Origin: Cronobacter sakazakii | Lineage (GTDB): Bacteria; Pseudomonadota; Gammaproteobacteria; Enterobacterales; Enterobacteriaceae | Direction: 5' to 3' | Length of the DNA stretch: 64,000 nucleotides | Assembly (NCBI RefSeq): GCF_000982825.1 | Contig: NZ_CP011047.1 | Coordinates: forward strand, 3,782,001 to 3,846,000 | Shown: positions 23,419 to 33,213 of the stretch, piece after piece | Layout of the letters: every line of letters begins with the position of its first letter | How positions within the stretch are numbered: the stretch's first letter is position 1 | Translations under genes and position numbers: made by a program | Notes under the pieces: generated by a model | Seen by the model: the letters and a program-made list of their open reading frames with translations, nothing else | What the model was told of the DNA's origin: nothing | Databases searched by the model: none

Positions 23419-23586
23419 TCACGCAATCTGAGCCCTGTCCTCCATGGCTTCTCGCCAGCCTCCCAGCCAATAAGACCTCTGATTCAGGGTCTGGTAAGGA
23501 CACATTTCTTTCGAGCGTCCGGTGATACCGGCCTGATAACCACGATGATGTGCCCGTTCCAGGCGATCTCTTTTTTGTCTCTTCAT
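23419..23586 (-). CDS. rmf: Ribosome modulation factor RMF
   Basis: A 55-residue frame read on the - strand from ATG 23586. It begins MKRQKRDRLERAHHRGYQAG, continues ITGRSKEMCPYQTLNQRSYW and ends EDRAQIA. This is E. coli RMF with a few substitutions and the same length. RMF binds 70S ribosomes in stationary phase and drives formation of inactive 100S dimers. The gene is too short for common size cut-offs, and a longer spurious frame (23405-23650) overlaps it. It converges on fabA with 32 bases between the fabA hairpin and itself. The 255-base region upstream (23587-23841) should hold its ppGpp-dependent promoter; I could not place it. Confidence 0.97.
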   Translation of the reverse strand: MKRQKRDRLERAHHRGYQAGITGRSKEMCPYQTLNQRSYWLGGWREAMEDRAQIA

Positions 23587-23779
23587 GCCTCGTTTCCCTC
23601 ATTTCAGGTCTGGTGGAAAAGAAAACAGTGATTACATTTTGCGCAATCACCCTTTACGAATACCTGTAAACCTAGGGAACGTCAATGCGCAAAATTCACG
23701 CCAATGTCATATTTGTGAGCTACTCTGGACAACATTTATACAAAAATTGAGCAGGCGTTGAGCTTATCTGACTGGCATA

Positions 23780-23822
23780 AAAGAGAAAGCCGCCGCCCTC
23801 TTTAAGAAGAAGACGACGGCTT
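23780..23822 (-). terminator. Terminator of the pqiABC operon
   Basis: Read on the - strand: AAAGCCGTCG ... GGCGGCTTT (one G-T pair, 23-base loop region containing ttcttcttaaagag), followed by CTCTTTT. It begins about 20 bases after the pqiC stop. Confidence 0.65.
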
Positions 23823-23841
23823 TTAACATCATTCGAAATTT

Positions 23842-24405
23842 TTATGGCTGACGCGCAACCTCATCGGCAATGGTTTTAGCCTGCTGCTGCCAGGCCTGCG
23901 CCAGCGTTTTCACCATCGCGTCATAACCATCCTGTTGCTGCTTAAGCTCAGTATAGAAAGGCCGCTTGATAAGATGCCCTTTGTGCTTGAGTAGCCATTC
24001 GCCGCTCACAATCACGCGCCCGTCATACCGGCCATGAAAGCCGGTCACGTTGACGTTCAGCGTATCCTGCTCGGCCCCCAGCGGCTGGGCGGAAACCACC
24101 CAGCCCGGCAGCGTGGCGCTCAGATTCGTCACCAGCGTATTACGCAGTTGCTGATCCAGCGGGCTGGCCCATAGGTTCTGGCTGGCGATGACATACTGCA
24201 CGTCGGTCGTCTGGTAGACCACGCCGTTACCCGCGAGATAATCGGGCACCGACACCTGCTCCACCCAGAGCAGATGCTGACTGTCCATCGGCGCGCTGCG
24301 GGTCACCGGCGCCGTAGACGCCGGGAGCTGATACCAGGTGGTTTCCTGCGTGGTGCTACAGGCGCTCAGTAGCGCAACGGCGACAAACGGGAGCCATTTT
24401 TTCAT
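23842..24405 (-). CDS. pqiC: Outer membrane lipoprotein PqiC (YmbA)
   Basis: 187 residues with a lipoprotein signal peptide; the lipobox LLSAC puts the lipidated cysteine at residue 16, followed by STT, which favours outer-membrane sorting. The remainder is the ABC-type transport auxiliary (DUF330) domain (LLWVEQVSVPDYLAGNGVVY, ASPLDQQLRNTLVTNLS). PqiC forms the outer-membrane end of the PqiB tunnel across the periplasm. Its start overlaps the pqiB stop by four bases. Third gene of pqiABC. Confidence 0.95.
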   Translation of the reverse strand: MKKWLPFVAVALLSACSTTQETTWYQLPASTAPVTRSAPMDSQHLLWVEQVSVPDYLAGNGVVYQTTDVQYVIASQNLWASPLDQQLRNTLVTNLSATLPGWVVSAQPLGAEQDTLNVNVTGFHGRYDGRVIVSGEWLLKHKGHLIKRPFYTELKQQQDGYDAMVKTLAQAWQQQAKTIADEVARQP

Positions 24406-26042
24406 TCTTTCGCCCTCTTCGGCTGCGGGTCCTTTTTCTCTTTCGATTCAAACACCAGCGCGTTGCTCTTCTCATTGAGCGTGCGCAGCACCGGCTGAAG
24501 CTCACGCAATACCTGATCCAGACGCTGCATATCCGCCACCATTTTGTTATAGGCGGCAGATCCCGGCTGGAAGCCCTGCATGCTGCGATTAAGCTCACGC
24601 AGCGTTTTCTGCATATCCGCCGGCAGCTCCTGCGCCGACTGGCTGGAGGTCAGCTGATTCAGGTTATCGAGCGTCGTCTGCAGTCGGCGCATGGTGCGCT
24701 GGCTTTCCGAGAGCGTATTGGTGGCCTGTTCAATCATCGGGTTGAGCGGCAGATTGTTAATTTTATCCAGCGTATCCATCAGACGCTGCTGGATTTGCGC
24801 AAGCCCGCTGCTCACCGTCGGGATCACCGGATATCCATTAAAGCTCGCCATATCGGTCACAGGGGGCGCCTTCGGATAGAAATCGAGATCGACAAACAGC
24901 TGCCCGGTCACCAGATTGCCGGTTTTGAGCGTGGCGCGCAGGCCTTTCTTCAACAGTTCATGCATATGACTGGCGATGTTCGGATCTTCGCCAATCTGAT
25001 TCGCCAGACGCTCCGGCTCAATACGAACCAGCACCGGAATGCGGTAATCGGTAGTGACCGCCTGATGCAAGCCAGGTACAAAGAATGGCACCTGCGCAAC
25101 AGTACCGAGACGAATGCCACGAAACTCTACCGGCGCGCCAGGCTGCAGACCGCGAATGGTGTCTTTAAAGAACATCAGGTAATCGATATGTTCGGTATAG
25201 AGCGACTCCTGAATGCTGCGCTGATCGTCGTAGAGCGTAAACGCGGTCTTCTCCGCCACCGGCTGGCCGAGTTCCCAGCCGTCCGGGACATCAAAACTGA
25301 CGCCGCCGCTAAACAGCGTGCTAAGCGATCCCATTTCCACGCGCATACCGGAGGAGCTGAGATCGACCGCGATCCCGCTGTCTTTCCAGAAACGCACGTT
25401 GCTGGTCACCAGCCGATCGTTCGGCGCATTAATGAAAAGCTGATAGCTGATGGATCGCTTTTGTGGGTCAAACGTACTGGTTTCCACCGAACCGACGCGA
25501 TAGCCGCGAAACAGCACCGGATCGCCGGGGTTAAGTTGCCCGGCTTTGTTACTGTCGAGGATGACCCGAATACCTTTGGCATCCGGCGGTGCCAGCGGCG
25601 GCGCGTCGAGCAGCTTGTAAGATTCCGGCACGCTGCCTTTCGAGCCCGGCTGAAGTTCAATGTAAGAGCCGGAAAGCAGCGTATTCAGGCCGGTAACGCC
25701 TTCGCGCCCAATTTGCGGCTTCACCACCCAGAAGACGGAATCGCTATACAGCAGCTTTTCCATACCGGGGTTCATACGCGCTTTAATTTCGACGTGATGC
25801 AAATCATCCGTTAGTACCGCGCTTTCCACCACGCCCACATCGACGCTGCGGCTCTTGATAGTGGTTTTACCCCCTTCAATGCCTTCCGCGTTGGTGGTCA
25901 TCAGCGTCACGACCGGCCCCTGATGGCTGTAGTGATAAAACAGGATCCAGGCGCCGATAAGCGCGGTAATAATCGGGAAGATCCAGACAGGCGACCAGTT
26001 CTTCACCCGTTTAATCTTCGCTTCCCCGCGATTATTTTCCAT
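24402..26042 (-). CDS. pqiB: MCE-family envelope protein PqiB
   Basis: 546 residues from ATG 26042, the E. coli length. After a short cytoplasmic tail there is one membrane segment (about 17-37, SPVWIFPIITALIGAWILFY), then three MCE domains (from about 45, 160 and 285; VTLMTTNAEGIEGGKTTIKS, GIRVILDSNKAGQLNPGDPV, DTIRGLQPGAPVEFRGIRLG) and a long C-terminal helical region that builds the needle. Hexamers form a lipid-conducting tube across the periplasm. Its start overlaps pqiA by 11 bases and its end overlaps pqiC, so translation is coupled. Confidence 0.97.
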   Translation of the reverse strand: MENNRGEAKIKRVKNWSPVWIFPIITALIGAWILFYHYSHQGPVVTLMTTNAEGIEGGKTTIKSRSVDVGVVESAVLTDDLHHVEIKARMNPGMEKLLYSDSVFWVVKPQIGREGVTGLNTLLSGSYIELQPGSKGSVPESYKLLDAPPLAPPDAKGIRVILDSNKAGQLNPGDPVLFRGYRVGSVETSTFDPQKRSISYQLFINAPNDRLVTSNVRFWKDSGIAVDLSSSGMRVEMGSLSTLFSGGVSFDVPDGWELGQPVAEKTAFTLYDDQRSIQESLYTEHIDYLMFFKDTIRGLQPGAPVEFRGIRLGTVAQVPFFVPGLHQAVTTDYRIPVLVRIEPERLANQIGEDPNIASHMHELLKKGLRATLKTGNLVTGQLFVDLDFYPKAPPVTDMASFNGYPVIPTVSSGLAQIQQRLMDTLDKINNLPLNPMIEQATNTLSESQRTMRRLQTTLDNLNQLTSSQSAQELPADMQKTLRELNRSMQGFQPGSAAYNKMVADMQRLDQVLRELQPVLRTLNEKSNALVFESKEKKDPQPKRAKE

Positions 26043-27300
26043 GTTCGGGTAACTCCTCATAACTTGAATCAGACTCACGGTCCCAGGAGAGACGCGGGTC
26101 AAAGGTCATCGCGGCAAACATGGTGACAATCACCACCATCGCAAACATGACCGCTCCCCAGGCCGGATAAATATTCATCAGCGCGCCCATACGGACCAGC
26201 GCAGACAGCACGGCAATCACAAAAACGTCGATCATTGACCAGCGGCCGACAAACTCTACCACTTCATACATCAGATGCATTCGCTCGCGCTCCTGACGGC
26301 CATAGCCTTTAGCATCAAGGCACAGCCAGCCGAGGGCAATCATCTTAAGCGTCGGCACCATAATACTGGCAAGGAAAATCACCAGCGCCACCGGGTAAGA
26401 GCCTTCGTTCCAGATAAGGATTACGCCCGCTATAATGGTGGAAGGCATTCTGTCGCCGAGCAGATCGGTAATCATGATAGGCAGCAGATTCGCGGGCAGA
26501 TAAAGCATAATGGAACAGACCAGCAGCGAGACCGTCCACTGGAGACTGTGTTTGCGGCGAACGTGACCGTACGTATGGCAGCGCGGACAGCGCCCCTCTT
26601 CGCCCGTAAGGATAGCGGTGCAGCACGGGCACGCGCGCAACCCCTGACGGATACCAGCGACGCCTACTTTCAGCGGCTGAGATACCGTCGGCATCGGCGC
26701 GATATCGTTCCAGAGCCAGCGGCGGTCGACGCACTGAAAAGCACGAAGCTGCAGGATGCAGAAGAGACACCAGGGGATAAAGCTGCTGCCAATGCCGATA
26801 TCGCCATAGGCAATCAGCTTGACGAAACTCACCAGCACGCCCGCGAGGAAAATTTCCGCCATCCCCCAGCTGCGCAGCTGAAACAGTACGCGGGCCATCG
26901 CGATTTTAAGCCGTGGCGGCAGCGTAACGCGGTTGACCAGTAACAGGATGGTGACCAGACAGAACGCGGGCACCAGCTGAACAAACAGCATAAACAGCGA
27001 GCCGAGGCTCGCGTAATCTTCGTTAAACAGCACGCGCGGAATTTCCAGCATTGTCACTTCGCTGCTGACGCCCGCCGCTTCCATATTGACGAAGGGAAAA
27101 AGGTTGGAGAGCAGCAACATGAACAGCGCCGCCAGCGCATACGCCGTCGGACGCTGGCGGGGTGCCGCCCACTCGACGGCAAGCGTGGTGTCACAGCGAG
27201 GGCAATGCGCCTTTTGTCCCGGCATTAGCGCCGGGAGCCTGACCAGAAGATCGCATTGCGGGCAGAGCATATGCTCGCCCGCATGATGACGTTCACGCAT
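26032..27300 (-). CDS. pqiA: Inner membrane protein PqiA
   Basis: 422 residues from ATG 27300; E. coli PqiA has 417. Two four-cysteine ribbon modules (CPQC..CPRC near residue 12 and CPCC..CPRC near 230), each followed by about four membrane segments, give the duplicated PqiA (DUF2393-like paraquat-inducible) architecture. Conserved stretches are LLSNLFPFVNMEAAGV and LPANLLPIMITDLLG. It is the inner-membrane partner of the PqiB tube and is involved in lipid movement. In E. coli the operon is SoxRS-controlled, and a promoter also lies inside uup. It follows uup after 16 bases. Confidence 0.96.
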   Translation of the reverse strand: MRERHHAGEHMLCPQCDLLVRLPALMPGQKAHCPRCDTTLAVEWAAPRQRPTAYALAALFMLLLSNLFPFVNMEAAGVSSEVTMLEIPRVLFNEDYASLGSLFMLFVQLVPAFCLVTILLLVNRVTLPPRLKIAMARVLFQLRSWGMAEIFLAGVLVSFVKLIAYGDIGIGSSFIPWCLFCILQLRAFQCVDRRWLWNDIAPMPTVSQPLKVGVAGIRQGLRACPCCTAILTGEEGRCPRCHTYGHVRRKHSLQWTVSLLVCSIMLYLPANLLPIMITDLLGDRMPSTIIAGVILIWNEGSYPVALVIFLASIMVPTLKMIALGWLCLDAKGYGRQERERMHLMYEVVEFVGRWSMIDVFVIAVLSALVRMGALMNIYPAWGAVMFAMVVIVTMFAAMTFDPRLSWDRESDSSYEELPEHGK

Positions 27301-27316
27301 GCGGGTTCCTGAATAA

Positions 27317-29227
27317 TCAGCCGTTTTTAAGTGATTCAAGATATTCCCAGCGCTCAAACGCTTCTTCCAGTGCCGCTTCGGCAGCGCTCAGCTGCGCCAG
27401 CACATCCTGCGTTACGTCGTGAGGCTGGTTAAAGAACGACGCATCGCTGACTTTCGCCTGCAATGCCTCAAGCTCTGCCTCCAGCGTCTCAAGACGGGCG
27501 GGCAGCTGTTCCAGTTCGCGCTGCAAGTTATAGCTTAGTTTGTTGCTGCCTCGTTTGACAGTTTCTGCCTTCGACTCCGCCACCGGCTCCGGCTCCGCTT
27601 TTTTCGCCGTCGTCTGCTGCATCGCGCGCGACGACGCCTGCTGACCACGGGCATCGTGATAGCCGCCCACATACTGGCCGATACGGCCTTCGCCTTCGAA
27701 AATCCAGCATTCGGTCACGGTGTTGTCCACAAACTGACGATCGTGGCTCACCAGCAGCACGGTACCCTGATAGCTGTCGATAAGCTCTTCCAGCAGTTCC
27801 AGCGTTTCGACGTCGAGGTCGTTGGTCGGTTCATCGAGGATAAGCAGGTTACTGGGCTTGAGGAACAGACGCGCCAGCAACAGGCGGTTACGTTCACCGC
27901 CGGAGAGCGCACGCACCGGCGTCATGGCGCGCTTCGGATGGAACAGGAAGTCCTGCAGATAGCCGAGCACGTGGCGCGGTTTGCCGTTGACCATCACTTC
28001 CTGTTTGCCTTCGGCCAGGTTGTCCATCACGGTGCGTTCCGGATCGAGCTCCGCGCGGTGCTGATCGAAGTACGCCACTTCCAGTTTAGTGCCGCAATGC
28101 ACGCGACCGCTGTCAGCTTTCAGCTGGCCGAGCATCAGTTTAAGCAGCGTGGTTTTACCGCAGCCGTTTGGCCCCACCAGCGCGATTTTGTCGCCGCGCT
28201 GTACCTGGGCGGAGAAGTCTTTCACCAGCACTTTCTCGCCGAGGCGGTAATTGACGTTCTCCAGCTCAAAGACGATTTTGCCGGAGCGGGTCGCCTCTTC
28301 CACCTGCATCTTCGCGCTGCCCATCACTTCGCGGCGTTCGCCGCGTTCGCGACGCATCGCCTTCAGCGCACGCACACGGCCTTCGTTACGGGTACGGCGC
28401 GCTTTAATGCCCTGGCGGATCCATACCTCTTCCTGCGCCAGCTTGCGGTCAAATTCGGCGTTTTGCAGCTCTTCAACGCGCAGCGCTTCTTCTTTCGCTA
28501 CCAGATATTTGTCGTAATCGCCCGGGTACGACACCAGCTTGCCGCGGTCAAGGTCGACGATGCGCGTCGCCATATTGCGGATAAACGAACGGTCGTGCGA
28601 GATAAAAACGATACTGCCGGAGAACGATTTCAGGAAAGTTTCCAGCCAGTCGATGGTTTCGATATCCAGATGGTTGGTCGGCTCATCGAGCAGCAGCACG
28701 CGCGGCGCGCTGACCAGCGCACGGCCCAGCGCCGCTTTACGCAGCCAGCCGCCGGAAAGCGACGCGAGCGGCGTGTCGGCGTCAAGCTCCAGCTGCGCCA
28801 GCACTTCGGTAATGCGGTTTTCGAGCTGCCACAAATCGTGGTGCTCCAGCATCTCCTGCACTTTCGCGAGCTCTGACAGGTTTTTATCGCTCGGATCGCT
28901 CATTACCAGATGTGAAATCTGGTGATAACGCTTCAGGTATTCAGCCTGCTCCGCCACGCCTTCGGCAACAAAATCATAAACGCTGCCAGCGACATTTCGC
29001 GGCGGGTCCTGTTGCAGACGTGCGACCACCAGATCTTGCTCATAGACGATGCGACCATCGTCCAGCGGCAACTCATGGTTAATGATTTTCATCAGGGTCG
29101 ATTTACCGGCCCCGTTACGCCCTACCAGACAGACACGCTCATTTTCTTCGATATGCAGTTCAGCATTATCGAGCAGCGGCGCGTCGCTGAATGAGAGCCA
29201 GGCGCCATGCATACTGATTAACGACAT
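27317..29227 (-). CDS. uup: ABC-F ATPase Uup
   Basis: 636 residues; E. coli Uup has 635. Two ABC domains: Walker A GRNGAGKST (about 36-44) with signature LSGGW and Walker B VLLLDEPTNHLD; Walker A GPNGCGKTT (about 352-360) with signature LSGGE and LLILDEPTNDLD. An arginine-rich linker (RRTRNEGRVRALKAMRRER) lies between them, and a C-terminal coiled coil (about 560-630) binds DNA. No membrane segments are present. Uup acts on ribosomes and suppresses transposon precise excision. The gene lies between rlmL (6-base gap) and pqiA (16-base gap) in one run. Confidence 0.97.
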   Translation of the reverse strand: MSLISMHGAWLSFSDAPLLDNAELHIEENERVCLVGRNGAGKSTLMKIINHELPLDDGRIVYEQDLVVARLQQDPPRNVAGSVYDFVAEGVAEQAEYLKRYHQISHLVMSDPSDKNLSELAKVQEMLEHHDLWQLENRITEVLAQLELDADTPLASLSGGWLRKAALGRALVSAPRVLLLDEPTNHLDIETIDWLETFLKSFSGSIVFISHDRSFIRNMATRIVDLDRGKLVSYPGDYDKYLVAKEEALRVEELQNAEFDRKLAQEEVWIRQGIKARRTRNEGRVRALKAMRRERGERREVMGSAKMQVEEATRSGKIVFELENVNYRLGEKVLVKDFSAQVQRGDKIALVGPNGCGKTTLLKLMLGQLKADSGRVHCGTKLEVAYFDQHRAELDPERTVMDNLAEGKQEVMVNGKPRHVLGYLQDFLFHPKRAMTPVRALSGGERNRLLLARLFLKPSNLLILDEPTNDLDVETLELLEELIDSYQGTVLLVSHDRQFVDNTVTECWIFEGEGRIGQYVGGYHDARGQQASSRAMQQTTAKKAEPEPVAESKAETVKRGSNKLSYNLQRELEQLPARLETLEAELEALQAKVSDASFFNQPHDVTQDVLAQLSAAEAALEEAFERWEYLESLKNG

Positions 29228-29233
29228 AATGCT

Positions 29234-31351
29234 TTATTCCTTGGTCTGGTGAGTAACAAGCCAGCAATTGTGGATCTGGCGGTTGCGCGCGAAGTCCTGA
29301 GAGAGCGTTTTTTGTGTGATGTCTTGCGCTTTCAGGCCCAGGGCCGCAAGCCCTTCGTTATCCATCTTGAACCCACGCTTGTTATTGGAAAACATAATTG
29401 TCCCGTCGCGACGCAGCAGACGCTTGAGATCTTTCATCAGGCGCAGATGATCGCGCTGCACGTCGAACGTCTCCTCCATACGCTTGGAGTTAGAGAATGT
29501 CGGCGGATCGATAAAGATCAGGTCGAACTGCTCATCGCTCTCGGCAAGCCAGCTCAGGCAGTCGGCCTGGATCAGGCGATGCGCGCGGCCGCTCAGCCCG
29601 TTAAGACGTAAATTGCGCTCCGCCCACTCCAGATATGTGCGCGACATATCCACCGTCGTGGTGGAGCGCGCGCCGCCGAGGCCCGCATGCACGCTGGCAC
29701 TGCCGGTATAGGAGAAGAGGTTCAGGAAATCTTTGCCTTTACTCATCTGGCCGAGCATCCGGCGCGCGATGCGGTGATCGAGGAACAGGCCGGTATCCAG
29801 ATAATCTGTCAGGTTGACCAGCAAACGCGCGTTAAATTCATGCACTTCCATAAACTCGCCCTTCTGGGCCAGTTTCTCATACTGATTTTTGCCTTTCTGG
29901 CGTTCGCGGGTTTTCAGCACCAGCTTATTCGGCGCAAGGCCGAGCACCGAGAGCGTGGCGGCAATCACGTCGAACAGACGCTGGCGCGCTTTTTCCGGCT
30001 CGATGGTTTTCGGCGGCGCATATTCCTGAATCACCACCCAGTCGGCATAGCGGTCCACCGCCACGTTGTAATCCGGCAGGTCGGCATCATACAGGCGATA
30101 ACATTCAATGCATTCCTGTTTCGCCCACTTCTCCAGCTTCTTCAGATTTTTACGCAGACGGTTGGCGTAATCCTCTGCCACCTGGGCCATTGCTGCGCCC
30201 GGCTGCGTCGGGGCCAGACGATAGTTTTTCTGTACGCAATCAAGTGGGCCGTTTTTCGCTTTGAACTGGCGGTCAGCACGCAGTTGCAGGCAGCTTAACA
30301 GCTCTGGCGAGGCGCTAAACAGCGACAGATTCCAGCCGCCGAACTGGTTTTTCATAATGCGGCCGAGCAGGCTGTGCAGCGCGATCAGCGCCGGTTCACT
30401 CTCCAGACGCTCGCCGTAAGGCGGGTTGCTGATAACGGTGCCGGTCGGGCCTTCCGGCAGCGGATTGGTCAGATTCGTCACATCCTGCGCGGCGAAGGTA
30501 ATGATGTCGGCAAGACCGGCGCGACGGGCGTTGGTGCGGGCGCGCTCAATGACGCGCGCATCGTTATCGGAGCCGTAAAAACGCGAGGCATATTCGCTAA
30601 GACCGCGACGGGCGCGCACCTGCGCTTCAGTTTTCACCTCTTTCCAGAGGCTTTCGTCATGCTGCGCCCAGCCGTTAAAGCCCCAGTGGGTACGATGCAG
30701 GCCCGGTGCGCGATCGGTGGCGATCATCGCCGCCTCAATCAGCAGCGTGCCGGAGCCGCACATCGGGTCAAGCAGCGGCGTGCCCGGCTGCCAGCCGGAG
30801 CGCATGACAATCGCTGCCGCCAGGTTCTCTTTGATGGGGGCCTGGCCGGTACGATCGCGGTAGCCACGCTGGTGCAGGCCTTCGCCACTAAGATCGATGG
30901 CGATGCTGGCGGTATCTTTATTGAGCCAGACGTTAATGCGCAGATCCGGCAGCTCGCGATCCACGCTCGGACGCGGCAGATTTTTGCGGGTGAAAGCGTC
31001 GACAATCGCGTCTTTCACCTTCATGGCGCCATACTGGCTGTTGCGGATGGTGTCGTTAAGACCGCTGAAATGAACGGCAAACGTGGCGTCGGGCGCGAAA
31101 ATGCTCGTCCAGTCGATGGCCTGAACGCCCAGATAGAGGTCCAGATCGCTGTACACCGCACACTCGCCAAGCGGCAGCAGAATACGCGACGCAAGACGGC
31201 TCCACATCAGGCTTTGATAAACCAGAGCCGCATCGCCCTGAAAATGCACGCCTCCCTGAACCACCTGGCACTCCTGCGCGCCCAGGTTTTCCAGTTCAGT
31301 TTTTAACAGCTCTTCGAGCCCACGCGCCGTACTGGCAAACAAAGCTTTCAT
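29234..31351 (-). CDS. rlmL: Bifunctional 23S rRNA methyltransferase RlmKL
   Basis: 705 residues; E. coli RlmKL has 702. Order of parts: N-terminal THUMP domain (about 45-155), RlmL methyltransferase making m2G2445 (motif I DPMCGSGTLLIEAAM about 192-206, catalytic NPPYGERL about 305-312), and C-terminal RlmK making m7G2069 (motif I FSYTGSASVHAGL, motif IV IDPPTFSNSK). Both activities are fused, as in other gammaproteobacteria. It is the first gene of the - strand rlmL-uup-pqiABC run; the 102-base gap to the divergent ycbX holds both promoters. Confidence 0.97.
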   Translation of the reverse strand: MKALFASTARGLEELLKTELENLGAQECQVVQGGVHFQGDAALVYQSLMWSRLASRILLPLGECAVYSDLDLYLGVQAIDWTSIFAPDATFAVHFSGLNDTIRNSQYGAMKVKDAIVDAFTRKNLPRPSVDRELPDLRINVWLNKDTASIAIDLSGEGLHQRGYRDRTGQAPIKENLAAAIVMRSGWQPGTPLLDPMCGSGTLLIEAAMIATDRAPGLHRTHWGFNGWAQHDESLWKEVKTEAQVRARRGLSEYASRFYGSDNDARVIERARTNARRAGLADIITFAAQDVTNLTNPLPEGPTGTVISNPPYGERLESEPALIALHSLLGRIMKNQFGGWNLSLFSASPELLSCLQLRADRQFKAKNGPLDCVQKNYRLAPTQPGAAMAQVAEDYANRLRKNLKKLEKWAKQECIECYRLYDADLPDYNVAVDRYADWVVIQEYAPPKTIEPEKARQRLFDVIAATLSVLGLAPNKLVLKTRERQKGKNQYEKLAQKGEFMEVHEFNARLLVNLTDYLDTGLFLDHRIARRMLGQMSKGKDFLNLFSYTGSASVHAGLGGARSTTTVDMSRTYLEWAERNLRLNGLSGRAHRLIQADCLSWLAESDEQFDLIFIDPPTFSNSKRMEETFDVQRDHLRLMKDLKRLLRRDGTIMFSNNKRGFKMDNEGLAALGLKAQDITQKTLSQDFARNRQIHNCWLVTHQTKE

Positions 31352-31453
31352 ATCGTCACTTCAGTAAAAAGAAAATTGTGGCGCATTATAGCCAATCCCG
31401 CACGCATGTCATAAAGTTGCCCTTCTATTTCTTATGCCGGGAGGGCGTACGCC

Positions 31454-32560
31454 ATGGTTTTATCGCAGCTTTTTATTCATCCGGTGAAATCGATGCGTGG
31501 GTTGCAGGTCTCTCACGCGCTGGCGGACGTCAGCGGCCTGACATTTGACCGCGCGTTTATGGTGACGGAAACCGATGGCACCTTTATTACCGCGCGCCAG
31601 TTTCCGCAAATGGTGCTCTTCACGCCCGCGCTGCTGCCAGACGGACTGCACCTCACCGCACCGGACGGCAGCAGCGCCGCGATTCGCTTCGCTGATTTCG
31701 CAGCAGCCCCCGCGCCGACGGAAGTCTGGGGCAATCACTTCACCGCGCTTATCGCGCCCGAAAGCGTTAACCAGTGGCTGAGCGGCTTTTTTGGACGCGA
31801 TGTGCAGCTGCGCTGGGTCGGCCCGTCGCTCACGCGCCGGGTAAAACTTCACCCCGGTGTGCCGCTCGGTTTCGCCGATGGATTCCCGTATCTGCTTGCT
31901 AATGAAGCCTCGCTGCGCGATTTACAAAAACGCTGCCCGGCGGGTGTGGCGATGAATCAGTTCCGCCCGAATCTGGTTGTGACGGGCGTTGAGGCCTGGG
32001 CAGAGGACACCTGGAAAGTGATCCGCATTGGCGACGTGGTGTTTGATGTTGCTAAACCGTGCAGCCGCTGCGTATTTACCACCGTCAGCCCCGAGCGTGG
32101 ACGCAAACACCCGAGCGGCGAGCCGCTGGCGACGCTGCAAAAATTCCGCACGGCGCTGGATAACGGCGATGTCGATTTCGGCCAGAACCTGATTGCCCGC
32201 AACAGCGGCGTGATCCGCGCAGGCGATCGCGTTGAAGTGCTTTCGACCGGGCCGGCGCGGCTCTATGGCGCAGGCGATGTGGAAGAGAGCGTGACGCCTG
32301 CGGCAAACGCAGCGGCGCAGGTGTCTGTCGAATGGGAAGGCAAAAGCTTTAACGGGAATAATCAGCAGGTGGTACTGGAGCAGCTTGAACAGCAGGGCAT
32401 TCGGGTACCCTACTCCTGTCGCGCCGGGATTTGCGGCAGCTGTCGCGTGACGCTGCTGGAAGGAGAAGTTACGCCATTGAAGAAAAGCGCGCTCAGCGAC
32501 GACGGCACGTTTTTAAGCTGTAGCTGCGTGCCGGCAGGCCCGATACGGCTCGCGCGTTAA
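31454..32560 (+). CDS. ycbX: MOSC and 2Fe-2S domain protein YcbX
   Basis: 368 residues; E. coli YcbX has 369. The N-terminal beta-barrel (MOSC_N, about 1-120, VLSQLFIHPVKSMRGLQVSH) and MOSC domain (about 125-265, with the molybdenum-site cysteine in KPCSRCVFTTVSP) precede a plant-type ferredoxin domain (about 285-368, CRAGICGSCRVTLLEG and distal SCSC). YcbX detoxifies N-hydroxylated bases such as 6-hydroxylaminopurine, using molybdenum cofactor and electrons from CysJ. The last four bases overlap the convergent zapC. Confidence 0.96.
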   Translation: MVLSQLFIHPVKSMRGLQVSHALADVSGLTFDRAFMVTETDGTFITARQFPQMVLFTPALLPDGLHLTAPDGSSAAIRFADFAAAPAPTEVWGNHFTALIAPESVNQWLSGFFGRDVQLRWVGPSLTRRVKLHPGVPLGFADGFPYLLANEASLRDLQKRCPAGVAMNQFRPNLVVTGVEAWAEDTWKVIRIGDVVFDVAKPCSRCVFTTVSPERGRKHPSGEPLATLQKFRTALDNGDVDFGQNLIARNSGVIRAGDRVEVLSTGPARLYGAGDVEESVTPAANAAAQVSVEWEGKSFNGNNQQVVLEQLEQQGIRVPYSCRAGICGSCRVTLLEGEVTPLKKSALSDDGTFLSCSCVPAGPIRLAR

Positions 32561-33105
32561 ACCGCCTGATCGAGGCTCAGATGCGGGGCGCTCGCCAGCG
32601 GTTTGAGCCTGTCGTTCATCACTTTAATCGCATCACCCAGTTGCATCGCGCGGCCAGCGAGCGTCAACGCAGGCTGCGCCAGCAGGCAGAGCGTCGCGTT
32701 ATCACCAGGCTCGACCACCAGCAGGCAGACCGCTTCGCCGCTGTCGCTCAGCCATACGCAGGCGGCATCGCCACAGCACGGCGACCATTCGGTGTCGTCA
32801 TGGGTTAAGAAATGCCAGCTTTTCGGCATCTGAGGTTTGAGAAAACGGATAGCGACAAGGGCGTTCAGCACCAGTTCGGCGCGCTGTTCAGCGGAGAGAG
32901 GAAGCTCACGGCATTTTTCATCGAAGGAGAACCAGAGTGCGGCGTCATCAACGCAGAATCCGGAAAGATCAAACGCGTCGGGCGTCAACATTTTGCGGGC
33001 AAAACGCGAGCGAAACAGCATGCCGTTGGCCAGATCGAGCATCATCCGGTCGTGCTCGTCATCATAATACCAGCGCCAGTTATCGTCCGGCTTTATACGC
33101 ATCAT
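32557..33105 (-). CDS. zapC: Cell division protein ZapC
   Basis: 182 residues; E. coli ZapC has 180. The whole protein follows the family (MRIKPDDNWRWYYDDEHDRM, LDLANGMLFRSRFARKML, FSFDEKCRELPL). ZapC bundles FtsZ filaments and stabilises the Z ring in the cytoplasm; it is degraded by ClpXP. Two adjacent ATGs (33105 and 33102) are possible, and the second fits E. coli. It overlaps ycbX by four bases tail to tail and is followed upstream by pyrD on the same strand, separated by a terminator. Confidence 0.96.
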   Translation of the reverse strand: MMRIKPDDNWRWYYDDEHDRMMLDLANGMLFRSRFARKMLTPDAFDLSGFCVDDAALWFSFDEKCRELPLSAEQRAELVLNALVAIRFLKPQMPKSWHFLTHDDTEWSPCCGDAACVWLSDSGEAVCLLVVEPGDNATLCLLAQPALTLAGRAMQLGDAIKVMNDRLKPLASAPHLSLDQAV

Positions 33106-33213
33106 TACCCCCCACTGCGATGAAACTTAAAATTATTTCCCTTTTTTGCCGCTTCGTTTATTCCCTCATTAATCTAAGACTATGACGTTTAAATTAGCAA
33201 CAATCGCGGAATA

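Noticed and set aside
27656..28876. 406-codon frame opposite uup
   Set aside because: Antisense shadow of a conserved ABC-F gene; repetitive Phe/Ala/His composition.
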